Positions 1 through 6,587 of a DNA stretch of 32,742 nucleotides are shown here, one piece after another (position 1 is the stretch's first letter; each line of letters opens with the position of its first letter). The notes below the pieces were generated by a model. That model was not told the DNA's origin and ran no database searches. It saw only the letters and a program-made list of their open reading frames with translations. The stretch comes from [Eubacterium] saphenum (GTDB taxonomy: Bacteria; Bacillota; Clostridia; Lachnospirales; Anaerotignaceae). The stretch spans positions 1-32,742 of the forward strand of contig SFGI01000023.1 in assembly GCA_004557645.1 (NCBI GenBank), given 5' to 3'. Made by a program: the position numbers and the translations under genes.

Positions 1-298
1 ACTTTCGCAAAAAAGCGATTTTCATTAGATTTACAGGGTTTTACGATGTTGTTTCGCATGCAATATATTTGTATCCAAATTTTTGCCGACCATTTTTTTC
101 TAGTTTTTGCATAAAAACTTATACAAAACAAACAAAATCAAGCTGATTATTTTTGACAGTTTCCCCTCAGGAAAAACCCATTTTTACTGAATAAAACTAT
201 TATGAATAAAAAAATGTTCATTGTATGTTGGAATCCTATCTTTTTCATTCTGCACTTTATCCGTATACAGTTTTCTTTATGCAAATTCAATGAACGAA
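1..298. other. AT-rich intergenic stretch with no gene seen
   Basis: This stretch is very AT-rich and has no open frame with a convincing ribosome binding site. A short plus-strand frame starting at 202 runs into the NUDIX gene antisense to it and has no family resemblance, so I do not call it. A TTGACA lies at about 153-158 without a matching -10 box 17 bases on. A small inverted repeat (TCGC/GCGA) is near the left edge. I see nothing else I can support. Confidence 0.5.
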
Positions 299-336
299 AA
301 AGAGACTCATTTCTTCAAGAAATTGAGTCTCTTTCT
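299..336 (-). terminator. Terminator of the methyltransferase-hslO-NUDIX operon
   Basis: An inverted repeat with arms AAAGAGACTCA and TGAGTCTCTTT overlaps the last codons and the stop codon of the NUDIX gene. The minus-strand arm runs into a T-rich stretch, as expected for a Rho-independent terminator closing this operon. Confidence 0.65.
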
Positions 337-773
337 GTATCTTCCTTCTTTTCTTCTTTTAACACCGCAAAGGCCGCACGGATATCTCTTTTCATCCAAT
401 GAGGCAGCTCTCTGGCTTCCATTTCTTCTTCCGTTACCCAGAAGTAGGCTTCATGCTCCGCACTCAGACTCACTTCGCCGCTCTTCCAGCGGCAGGCGTA
501 TGTAAAAATGCATAGATGGATATGGTGCTTGATAGCATCAAACAGGGACAAGGGAGGACCAATGGAAACATCCAGATCCGTTTCTTCCCTGATCTCTCTG
601 CGCAGCCCCTCTTCCGCCTTTTCAAAGAAATGCAGGCCGCCGCCGGGCAGATCCCATTTCTGATGGCTGTTCATGAAGCTGCCTTCCATCTCATGCTTGG
701 AACGGCAAAGCACCAGTGCTTTATTCTCTTTTATGATGACAGCCTTTACAGCCACCGCAAAATCCCTTTTCAC
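315..773 (-). CDS. NUDIX hydrolase
   Basis: This 152-residue protein should hydrolyse a nucleoside diphosphate linked to another group, in the cytoplasm; the substrate cannot be read from sequence. The 23-residue NUDIX box spans residues 45-67: G45, E51, then R59-E60-I61 and E63-E64, which bind the metal. The usual glycine next to last in the box is Asp66. The start is GTG at 771-773, preceded by AAGGGGG; no ATG in this frame has a better site. It is the third gene of an operon, 24 bases after hslO, and its end overlaps the terminator hairpin. A house-cleaning role against oxidised nucleotides would fit the redox chaperone next door, but that is inference. Confidence 0.85.
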   Translation of the reverse strand: MKRDFAVAVKAVIIKENKALVLCRSKHEMEGSFMNSHQKWDLPGGGLHFFEKAEEGLRREIREETDLDVSIGPPLSLFDAIKHHIHLCIFTYACRWKSGEVSLSAEHEAYFWVTEEEMEARELPHWMKRDIRAAFAVLKEEKKEDTERDSIS

Positions 774-797
774 AGGATCGCCCCCTTCATGGCTTTC

Positions 798-1676
798 TTA
801 CTTCGCTTCTTCCAGCAGCTGGATCAGTTCCGCTTCTGTGAAGTCATATTCTTTACTGCAGAAATGGCAGTGCAGATTTGCTTTCTTGTCTTCCTTAATG
901 ATTTTTTCCAGTTCTTCCTTCCCAATGCTGATGAGAGCCTTTTCCACTCTTTCTCTGGTGCAGTTGCAGTAAAATTCCGCAGGAATGGTATCTGTGATCT
1001 TCAGATCCATATCGCCCAGGATCATCTGCAGGATATCTTCAGGTGTCTGTCCCATATCCAGCAGGTCGGATACATAAGGAATGGTTGCCAGCTTCTGTTC
1101 CAGTTTGGAGATCATTTCTTCTGTTGCATCGGGCATCAGCTGGATGATAAAACCACCGGCTCTACGAATAGAGGTATCTGTTTCCACCAGAACCCCCAGA
1201 CCAACGGCAGAAGGTGTCTGTTCCGACTGAGCAAAATAATATGTCAGATCTTCCGCAATTTCCCCTGTCACCAGTTCAATACGGCCTGCATAAGGTTCTC
1301 TCATGCCAATATCTTTGATGACACTCAGATAGCCATTGCCGATGGCACCGCTGACATTCAGCTTACCAGGGTACAGGTCGGGCACTTCCACGCCGGGGTT
1401 GAATACATAGCCTTTGACTCTTGCCTGGCTGTCGCTGGTCACCACAATGCCCTGCAGAGGCCCTTCACCCCGTACCTGCAATGTTACGATATCTTTTTCA
1501 CCTTTCAGCATACTGCCCATCATGGCTGCTGCTGTCAGCATTCTGCCCAAAGCTGCAGAAGCCACGGGAGAGGTATGATGGATCTCTCTGGCATGCTGCA
1601 CCAAATCTCTTGTTGTAGCGGCAAAAGCACGGATGCTGCCGTTGCCTGCTGTCGCTCTTACGATATAGTCACTCAT
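798..1676 (-). CDS. hslO: Hsp33 redox-regulated chaperone
   Basis: Hsp33 is a cytoplasmic holdase. In reducing conditions it is kept inactive by zinc on four cysteines; under oxidative stress these form disulfides and the protein binds unfolding clients. The 292-residue length is typical. The C-terminal redox switch is intact: Cys237 and Cys239 (CNC) and Cys270 and Cys273 (CHFC). The N-terminal two thirds match the Hsp33 substrate-binding fold, with the family-like stretch TSPVASAALGRML near residue 35. The ATG follows GGAGG. It lies 15 bases after the methyltransferase and 24 before the NUDIX gene, so the three are probably one transcript. Confidence 0.96.
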   Translation of the reverse strand: MSDYIVRATAGNGSIRAFAATTRDLVQHAREIHHTSPVASAALGRMLTAAAMMGSMLKGEKDIVTLQVRGEGPLQGIVVTSDSQARVKGYVFNPGVEVPDLYPGKLNVSGAIGNGYLSVIKDIGMREPYAGRIELVTGEIAEDLTYYFAQSEQTPSAVGLGVLVETDTSIRRAGGFIIQLMPDATEEMISKLEQKLATIPYVSDLLDMGQTPEDILQMILGDMDLKITDTIPAEFYCNCTRERVEKALISIGKEELEKIIKEDKKANLHCHFCSKEYDFTEAELIQLLEEAK

Positions 1677-1691
1677 TTTGATTCCTCCAAT

Positions 1692-2438
1692 TTATTTCAA
1701 CCTGGCTGCAAAAAGCAGACGTTCGCTTTCGGCATGGGGTGCATCGAAGCTATAGCCATCGTATACTTCCACCAGTTCCATACCTGCTGCCTGCAGTCCA
1801 TTTTCGATTTCTTCCATAGAATAAGCTCTTTCATAGTGGTATTCTTCCACTCTCTCATACAAACTATTTTCCTGCTCGATGAAAAAGCTTACATAGTATT
1901 CGTTGATCTTCTCTTCCTCGTCGTAATCATTTTCCCAGATATATGCCGCGCCTTCCTCTGCGGAACCAAAGACATTCTGCCCCAGCACTTCTCGAAATTT
2001 GTATTCTGTATTCATATCAAATAGGAAGAGACTCTCTTTTTTCATGTGCTTGGCAATGCTTTGAAAGGCATCCTCCAGCTGACCGTCTTCTGTCAGGTAA
2101 TTCATGCAGTCGCACAGGCTGAGGATACAATCCGCTTTTTCACCCAGTTCCAGCTCTGTCATATCCTGACAAGCAAGTCTGACGGAAAGACCTTCTTCCA
2201 TAGCCTTATGATCTGCTTCTGCCAGCATTTCAGGAGAAAGATCCACACCGATCACATCCAGCCCTTCCTTTGCCAATGGCAGCAGGATACTGCCCGTACC
2301 GCAGCCCAGATCGATGACTGTTTTCGGCTTTGCGCCAAGCTTATCCCAAACAGCATGAATATGGTTCAGCCACTGGTCATATTCTACTTGTTCCATAAAA
2401 AGATCATATACAGATGCAAAAGCTTCGTATGCGCTCAT
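1692..2438 (-). CDS. Class I SAM-dependent methyltransferase
   Basis: This 248-residue protein has a Rossmann-type methyltransferase fold: motif I VIDLGCGTG at residues 41-49 binds S-adenosylmethionine, followed by the acidic GVDLSPEML strand end near 63. The substrate is unknown; the general form (an N-terminal YEAFASVYD segment and a mixed C-terminal half) is that of many uncharacterised Firmicutes small-molecule methyltransferases. I start it at the ATG at 2438, because GGAGG lies 7 bases before that codon; an in-frame ATG at 2459 lies upstream of the ribosome binding site. It is the first gene of the operon with hslO and the NUDIX gene. Confidence 0.85.
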   Translation of the reverse strand: MSAYEAFASVYDLFMEQVEYDQWLNHIHAVWDKLGAKPKTVIDLGCGTGSILLPLAKEGLDVIGVDLSPEMLAEADHKAMEEGLSVRLACQDMTELELGEKADCILSLCDCMNYLTEDGQLEDAFQSIAKHMKKESLFLFDMNTEYKFREVLGQNVFGSAEEGAAYIWENDYDEEEKINEYYVSFFIEQENSLYERVEEYHYERAYSMEEIENGLQAAGMELVEVYDGYSFDAPHAESERLLFAARLK

Positions 2439-2477
2439 AACTGCTTCCTCCAAAGGCATATTCTTTCACAACTTTAT

Positions 2478-2506
2478 ATTATATCTTTTTATACATACAA
2501 ATGCAA
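2478..2506 (-). promoter_or_regulatory. Promoter of the methyltransferase-hslO operon
   Basis: On the minus strand, TTGCAT (2501-2506) and a perfect TATAAT (2478-2483) are 17 bases apart, about 40 bases before the methyltransferase start codon. The -10 is ideal and the -35 weak. Confidence 0.6.
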
Positions 2507-2562
2507 GCAAAAATGCACTGAAAATCAAAGCGTCAAGCTTGCTTGTAAGCGATGACTTTTCA
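2507..2562. repeat. Inverted repeat at the edge of the tandem repeat
   Basis: Arms of 14 bases, reading AAATGCACTGAAAA and its complement, enclose about 30 bases that begin the first 124-bp repeat unit. The hairpin could stop transcription between the spore-protein gene and the methyltransferase promoter, but I see no clear U tract. Confidence 0.5.
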
Positions 2563-2781
2563 GTGCATTTATATTTGGATTTCATCCAAATGAGGATTTC
2601 CTTGGGAAATCCGAATCTTGCATTTGTTATTTTTTCATCTTTATTGAATCACTGCGGCAAGCTTGCTTGCAAGCAATGACTTTTCAGTGTATTTATATTT
2701 GGATTTCATCCAAATGAGGATTTCCATGGGAAATCCGAATCTTGCATTTGTTATTTTTTCATCTTTATTGAATCACTGCCT
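2534..2781. repeat. Two-copy 124-bp tandem repeat made of palindromes
   Basis: Unit 1 is 2534-2657 and unit 2 is 2658-2781; a few bases of a third unit (CAAGC) follow at 2782. The units differ at only a handful of positions. Each unit holds two perfect short palindromes with three-base loops: ATTTGGAT-TTC-ATCCAAAT, then GGATTTCC-TTG (or ATG)-GGAAATCC, separated by ATGAG-type bases and followed by CGAAT. It lies between the spore-protein gene and the methyltransferase promoter, both on the minus strand, and has no coding potential. It is not a CRISPR: there are only two units and no unique spacers. Confidence 0.9.
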
Positions 2782-2794
2782 CAAGCATCTTTCT

Positions 2795-3004
2795 TCACTT
2801 TTTTTCTTCCTTATTATTTTCCTGTTTTCTTTCCTCTATTTTCCGCCTCCCCATAATACCGCCGATCCGCCCGCTTTCCTTGGATGTCAGCCCCTTCCAG
2901 CCAAACTGCTCCACCTTATCCAATAATCCCAGTTCCTCCGCGATCTCATATTTCATGGCAAGGTCTCTTTTTTCCGCTTCTGTCAATTCCTTTTTTTGCC
3001 CCAT
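2795..3004 (-). CDS. Small acid-soluble spore protein, SspF-like alpha/beta type
   Basis: This 69-residue protein resembles the short SspF-type small acid-soluble spore proteins, which coat DNA in the forespore. What I can see is KYEIAEELGLLDKV near residue 17, then GW and a GRIGG segment, and a very charged lysine-rich tail. I start at the ATG at 3004, with AAAGGAGG close before it; an upstream in-frame ATG at 3166 lacks a ribosome binding site and the extension is not spore-protein-like. A sigma-G-like -10 (CATATTA) lies 45 bases upstream. With ylbJ in the same window it argues for a spore former. Family assignment is from recall of SspF. Confidence 0.8.
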   Translation of the reverse strand: MGQKKELTEAEKRDLAMKYEIAEELGLLDKVEQFGWKGLTSKESGRIGGIMGRRKIEERKQENNKEEKK

Positions 3005-3048
3005 GCCAACGCCTCCTTTATCTCTTTCATTATGCTCAGACAAGGACA

Positions 3049-3078
3049 TAATATGTATTTTGTACACACGCAAATGTT
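3049..3078 (-). promoter_or_regulatory. Possible sigma-G promoter of the spore protein
   Basis: CATATTA at 3049-3055 on the minus strand matches the sigma-G -10 pattern CATNHTA. The -35 region about 18 bases upstream (AACAT) is only a weak match. Confidence 0.35.
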
Positions 3079-3113
3079 TATCGGAAAAAATACATGTTTT
3101 TCTGATAAATTGT

Positions 3114-3142
3114 TTGACAGAACATAGAACTAGTGTTAGACT
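3114..3142 (+). promoter_or_regulatory. Promoter of the asd-dapA-dapB operon
   Basis: A perfect TTGACA (3114-3119) and TAGACT (3137-3142) are 17 bases apart. TGT directly before the -10 makes an extended -10. Transcription would start near 3150, just before the lysine riboswitch. Confidence 0.75.
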
Positions 3143-3163
3143 ATGAGACAAATACATATTTTT

Positions 3164-3334
3164 CAAAGTAGAGGTGCGTTTTTCAAGAGTATCCGGGTGA
3201 ATATCATAAGGGATAGATGCAGCCCGTAAAAAGGGGAAAACGCCGAAGAAGGGAAATGCCTTATCTTTCCGCTTCTGGTTGTACAGTCAATAGCTGTATG
3301 ACTGTCATTGGAAATCCAATGGAGCGCTACAAAG
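3164..3334 (+). ncRNA. Lysine riboswitch (L box)
   Basis: The RNA binds lysine and controls the operon behind it. P1 is GTAG at 3168-3171 with CTAC at 3327-3330. The conserved junction bases are present: AGAGGTGCG after the 5' arm, ACGCCGAAG near 3240 and TGGAGCGCTAC at the 3' end. P2 pairs GCGTTTT with AAAACGC and carries an internal GTATCC/GGGATA helix. P3 closes with GAAG/CTTC, P4 with ACAGTC/GACTGT and P5 with CATTGG/CCAATG. A terminator follows at 3385. High lysine should favour that terminator and shut off asd, dapA and dapB, which agrees with the pathway. Confidence 0.93.
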
Positions 3335-3384
3335 ATCAATCAAACTGCGGCAGTTCGCATAGACTTCTACCACAGTTTCCTTGG

Positions 3385-3410
3385 AGTCGGCGCAGATGTC
3401 GACTTTTTTT
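3385..3410 (+). terminator. Riboswitch-controlled attenuator
   Basis: AGTCGGC and GTCGACT form a 7-bp stem (one G-U pair) with a GCAGAT loop, followed directly by seven T. It lies 55 bases after the P1 helix of the lysine riboswitch and 206 bases before asd, so it is the expected expression platform. Confidence 0.82.
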
Positions 3411-3437
3411 GTTTACAAGCGGAGAAAGCCAGTTTTC

Positions 3438-3560
3438 TTCGTAATAAGCACTGCATTTGCTTGCAAAGATGCCAGGGATTATTACGAAGGAGAAATGATT
3501 TGCGGAGCAAATACATGAGTAAGGCGCAGCCTTACGAATGGCTTTCATTACGAAATCTAT
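3438..3560 (+). repeat. Cluster of palindromes in the asd leader after the attenuator
   Basis: A large inverted repeat (CTTCGTAATAA near 3438 and TTATTACGAAG near 3480) is followed by ATTTGC-GGA-GCAAAT, GTAAGGC-GCA-GCCTTAC, CGAATGGCTTTCATTACG and TGCTTT-GG-AAAGCA. Several have three-base loops, as in the 124-bp repeat at 2534-2781. The order hairpin, ATGAG, hairpin, CGAAT is shared with that repeat although the arms differ. It adds about 200 bases of folded leader between attenuator and asd. Confidence 0.7.
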
Positions 3561-3615
3561 CTGCTTTGGAAAGCAACAAAACACAAGCGAATGTAAAAGA
3601 AAGAAGGAATTAAAA

Positions 3616-4611
3616 ATGAAAAAAATCAATCTGGCCGTTGTTGGTGCTACTGGTATGGTAGGCAGAACTTTCCTGAAAGTTCTGGAAGAAAGACAGCTTC
3701 CCATCGAAAACTTCTATGTGATGGCATCTGCTCGTTCCGCAGGTAAAACACTGGAATTCAACGGCAAGGAATATGTTGTAGAAGAACTGACAGAGCATTC
3801 CTTTGATAAACCTATCGATATCGCACTGTTTTCCGCAGGCGGCGGCACAAGTGAAAAATTCGCTCCTATCGCTGCAGCCCATGGCTGTATCGTTATCGAC
3901 AACAGCTCTCAGTGGAGAATGGACCCCGAAGTTCCCCTGATCGTTCCCGAAGTTAACCCCGAGGATATCAGCTGGCATAAAAACATCATCGCTAACCCCA
4001 ACTGCTCCACAATTCAGGCAATGGTTGCCCTGAAACCTCTGGATGATAAATATAAAATCAAACGTGTTGTTTATTCTACATATCAGGCAGTATCCGGTGC
4101 AGGTGTTGCCGGCTGGCAGGATCTGGAAAACGGCATGAAGGGTGAAGCACCCAAGAAATTCCCTCACCCCATTGCAAGCAACTGCCTGCCCCACATCGAT
4201 GTATTCCTGGAAAACGGCTATACAAAAGAAGAAATGAAAATGGTAAACGAAACAAGAAAGATCCTGCACAACGATAATATGCGTGTAACAGCTACAACCG
4301 TTCGTGTTCCCGTTTTCAGCTCTCACAGTGAATCCATCAACGTAGAATTCGAAAATCCCTTCGATCTGGATGAACTGATCGAAGTACTGAGAAATGCACC
4401 CGGCGTTGTGGTACAGAACGATGTTTCCAAAAACGAATACCCTATGGCAGTAGAAGCAGCCGGCAAAGACGAAGTATTCATCGGCCGTATCCGTCGTGAC
4501 GAAAGCGTTGACAACGGCGTAAACCTGTGGGTAGTAGCTGACAACATCCGTAAGGGTGCAGCAACAAATGCAGTACAGATCGCAGAAGAAATCGTAAAAA
4601 ACATGAACTAA
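3616..4611 (+). CDS. asd: Aspartate-semialdehyde dehydrogenase
   Basis: Asd makes aspartate semialdehyde from aspartyl phosphate with NADPH, the branch point to lysine, threonine and methionine. The 331 residues show the N-terminal GATGMVG nucleotide-binding loop (10-16), the catalytic Cys130 in NPNCSTIQ and the active-site His237 in FSSHSES. I start at 3616 (MKKINLAVVG), with AGAAGGA before it; an in-frame ATG at 3538 lies in the palindromic leader and adds sequence foreign to the family. It is the first gene of the lysine-riboswitch operon; dapA follows after 143 bases. Confidence 0.97.
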   Translation: MKKINLAVVGATGMVGRTFLKVLEERQLPIENFYVMASARSAGKTLEFNGKEYVVEELTEHSFDKPIDIALFSAGGGTSEKFAPIAAAHGCIVIDNSSQWRMDPEVPLIVPEVNPEDISWHKNIIANPNCSTIQAMVALKPLDDKYKIKRVVYSTYQAVSGAGVAGWQDLENGMKGEAPKKFPHPIASNCLPHIDVFLENGYTKEEMKMVNETRKILHNDNMRVTATTVRVPVFSSHSESINVEFENPFDLDELIEVLRNAPGVVVQNDVSKNEYPMAVEAAGKDEVFIGRIRRDESVDNGVNLWVVADNIRKGAATNAVQIAEEIVKNMN

Positions 4612-4676
4612 TTGAACAAATAAGGTTCTAAAGCACAAGAAAGCAGCCCGATCAGGGTGGATTTCGAATGATTTCA

Positions 4677-4708
4677 GGATTGCGTGGGCATAAAATGCCC
4701 GGCGATCC
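4677..4708 (+). repeat. Long imperfect hairpin between asd and dapA
   Basis: GGATTGC...GCGATCC encloses TGGGCAT-AAA-ATGCCCG, giving about 14 base pairs with one bulge. No clean U tract follows, so it is more likely an mRNA processing or stability hairpin than a full terminator. Confidence 0.6.
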
Positions 4709-4754
4709 GTATTTATAAAAATAACTATGTTCCATATTTGAGGAGGTCATATTT

Positions 4755-5636
4755 ATGTCTATTTTCACTGGTGCAGGTGTAGCTCTGGTAACACCCATGA
4801 ACGCTGATGGCAGCGTAAATTTTGAAAAAATGAGAGAATTGATCGAATTCCAGCTGGCAAATGATACAGATGCACTGATCATCTGTGGTACAACCGGTGA
4901 AGCATCTACAATGTCCGACGAAGTACAGATCGAATGCATCCGCTTTGCAAAAGAGGTTGCAGCAGGCCGCGCACCTATCATCGCCGGCGCAGGCAGCAAC
5001 GATACTGCTCACTGCATCGAACTGGCACAGGGCTGCGAAAAAGCTGGTGCTGATGCCGTTCTGCTGGTAACACCCTACTACAACAAAGCAACACAGAAAG
5101 GTCTGATCCTGCATTATACAGCAGTTGCAAACAGCATCAATATCCCTATCATCCTGTACAACGTACCCGGCAGAACAGGCTGCAATATCGCACCCAAAAC
5201 AGTTGCTGAACTGGCGAAAGTAAAAAATATCGTTGCTGTAAAAGAAGCAAGCGGCAACCTGTCTCAGGTGGCTGAGATCGCTGCTTTGGTTGGTCCCGAT
5301 TTTGATATCTACAGCGGCAATGACGACCAGATCCTGCCCGTACTGTCTCTGGGCGGCAAAGGCGTTATCTCCGTTCTGTCCAACGTTGCACCCAAGCAGA
5401 CCCACGATATGGTTATGAATTTCCTGAACGGCGATGTAAAAGCTGCTACAAAGCTGCAGCTGGATGCCATTGAGCTGATCTCCGCTCTGTTCTGCGAAGT
5501 AAACCCTATCCCTGTTAAGGCTGCCCTGAATCTGATGGGTTATGAAGTTGGTGCCTGCAAAGCACCTCTGTGCGATATGGAACCCAAGAATCTGGAAACA
5601 CTGAAAACAGCAATGAAAAACTACGGCTTAATCTGA
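4755..5636 (+). CDS. dapA: 4-hydroxy-tetrahydrodipicolinate synthase
   Basis: DapA condenses pyruvate with aspartate semialdehyde, the first committed step to diaminopimelate and lysine. At 293 residues it has the usual length. Seen: GTTGEA at 45-50 with the threonine pair of the proton relay, Tyr135 (ILYNVPGR), Arg140 and the Schiff-base Lys163 in VAVKEASGN. AGGAGGT precedes the ATG. Asd immediately upstream provides its substrate; the product goes to DapB downstream, across repeat copy 1. Confidence 0.97.
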   Translation: MSIFTGAGVALVTPMNADGSVNFEKMRELIEFQLANDTDALIICGTTGEASTMSDEVQIECIRFAKEVAAGRAPIIAGAGSNDTAHCIELAQGCEKAGADAVLLVTPYYNKATQKGLILHYTAVANSINIPIILYNVPGRTGCNIAPKTVAELAKVKNIVAVKEASGNLSQVAEIAALVGPDFDIYSGNDDQILPVLSLGGKGVISVLSNVAPKQTHDMVMNFLNGDVKAATKLQLDAIELISALFCEVNPIPVKAALNLMGYEVGACKAPLCDMEPKNLETLKTAMKNYGLI

Positions 5637-5640
5637 TTTT

Positions 5641-5776
5641 GGGACTCTGTCCCAAACCCTGACAGGGGAATGATTCCCCTGTACCCCCATTTGCAACACC
5701 ATGTACATGGTGTTGCGATATCGGGTCAAGGGACTGAGTCCCTTGCGGGGAGGTGGGGCAGCGCCCCACGGTCTTA
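5641..5776 (+). repeat. Five-palindrome intergenic element, copy 1
   Basis: The copy lies between dapA and dapB. Its palindromes in order: A, GGGAC/GTCCC (5641-5653); B, CAGGGGAAT/ATTCCCCTG (5663-5681); C, a perfect 24-base palindrome (5693-5716); D, AAGGGACT/AGTCCCTT (5728-5744); E, GTGGGGC/GCCCCAC (5753-5769). The spacers ACCCCCATTTGC and TATCGGGTCAA recur in the other copies. It ends about 14 bases before the dapB start and creates a false in-frame extension of dapB. No transposase or terminal target duplication is visible. Confidence 0.92.
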
Positions 5777-5790
5777 AAAGGAGTATTGAT

Positions 5791-6543
5791 ATGATAAATG
5801 TGATTATCCACGGCTGCGGCGGCAAAATGGGCCGAGTTGTAGCCGATCTGGTAAAAAATGAACCCGACTGCCAGGTAGTAGCCGGTATCGACCCCGGTAT
5901 GCCCGAGCTGGATTTCCCCGTATTCCCCAGCTGTGATGCCTGCGACATTGCAGGGGATGTCATCATCGACTTTTCCACAGCAAAGGCAGTTCCCGCTCTT
6001 CTGGCATTCTCCAAAGCAAAAAACATCCCCGTTGTTCTCTGCACCACAGCCCTGTCCGATGAAACAACAGCACTGATGCAGGAAACAAGTAAGGATGTAG
6101 CCATCCTGAAATCCGCCAATATGTCCGTTGGCGTAAACCTGCTGCTGGATTTGGTACAGCGTGCAGCTGCCATTCTGGCAGAAAGCGGCTTCGATATCGA
6201 GATCGTAGAAAAACACCATAACCAGAAGATCGATGCCCCCAGCGGCACAGCAATGGCTCTGGCAGATGCTATCAATCAGGCCATGGATGAACGTTACCAC
6301 TACGTTTACGACCGTTCCCAGGTACGTGAAAAACGTGAAAAAACAGAAATCGGTATCCATGCTGTTCGTGGCGGCAATATCGTCGGGGAACATGATGTCA
6401 TCTTCGCCGGCAGAGATGAGGTCATCGAGCTGAATCACCGTGCAACTTCCCGTGAAGTATTCGCCGTCGGTGCCGTGAAAGCAGCTAAATTCCTGGCTGG
6501 CAAGCCCGCAGGTCTGTATACTATGAAAGAAGTTCTGCAGTAA
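5791..6543 (+). CDS. dapB: 4-hydroxy-tetrahydrodipicolinate reductase
   Basis: DapB reduces the DapA product with NAD(P)H to tetrahydrodipicolinate. The 250-residue form is normal for Clostridia. The dinucleotide-binding loop GCGGKMGR is at 8-15, and the signature EKHHNQKIDAPSGTA spans 140-154, with the catalytic histidine pair, Lys146 and the SGT substrate loop. I start at the ATG at 5791, preceded by AAGGAG; an upstream ATG at 5701 lies inside repeat copy 1, so its 30 extra residues are translated repeat. A strong terminator follows at 6550. Confidence 0.97.
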   Translation: MINVIIHGCGGKMGRVVADLVKNEPDCQVVAGIDPGMPELDFPVFPSCDACDIAGDVIIDFSTAKAVPALLAFSKAKNIPVVLCTTALSDETTALMQETSKDVAILKSANMSVGVNLLLDLVQRAAAILAESGFDIEIVEKHHNQKIDAPSGTAMALADAINQAMDERYHYVYDRSQVREKREKTEIGIHAVRGGNIVGEHDVIFAGRDEVIELNHRATSREVFAVGAVKAAKFLAGKPAGLYTMKEVLQ

Positions 6544-6549
6544 TCATAA

Positions 6550-6581
6550 AAAACCTCAAGTCAACGACTTGAGGTTTTATT
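6550..6581. terminator. Bidirectional terminator between dapB and the CobO-like gene
   Basis: Arms AAAACCTCAAGTC and GACTTGAGGTTTT enclose AAC. A-rich and T-rich flanks make it work in both directions, closing the convergent dap operon (plus) and the CobO-like operon (minus). Confidence 0.92.
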
Positions 6582-6587
6582 ATTTGT

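Noticed and set aside
202..402. Small plus-strand frame near the left edge
   Set aside because: It has no ribosome binding site, no recognisable family, and half of it lies antisense to the NUDIX gene.
516..2024. Long plus-strand open frame (502 codons)
   Set aside because: It is antisense to hslO, the methyltransferase and the NUDIX gene, which have clear motifs and ribosome binding sites. The translated product is rich in Cys, His and Phe and has no family.
2534..2781. CRISPR array
   Set aside because: There are only two adjoining 124-bp units with no unique spacers, and no cas genes in the window.
5641..5776. Insertion sequence or MITE with an obvious transposase
   Set aside because: No transposase or target-site duplication is visible in any copy, and there are five internal palindromes instead of one pair of terminal repeats. 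I leave the origin open.
5701..5790. N-terminal extension of dapB
   Set aside because: It is translated from repeat copy 1. DapB homology and the AAGGAG site both begin at 5791.
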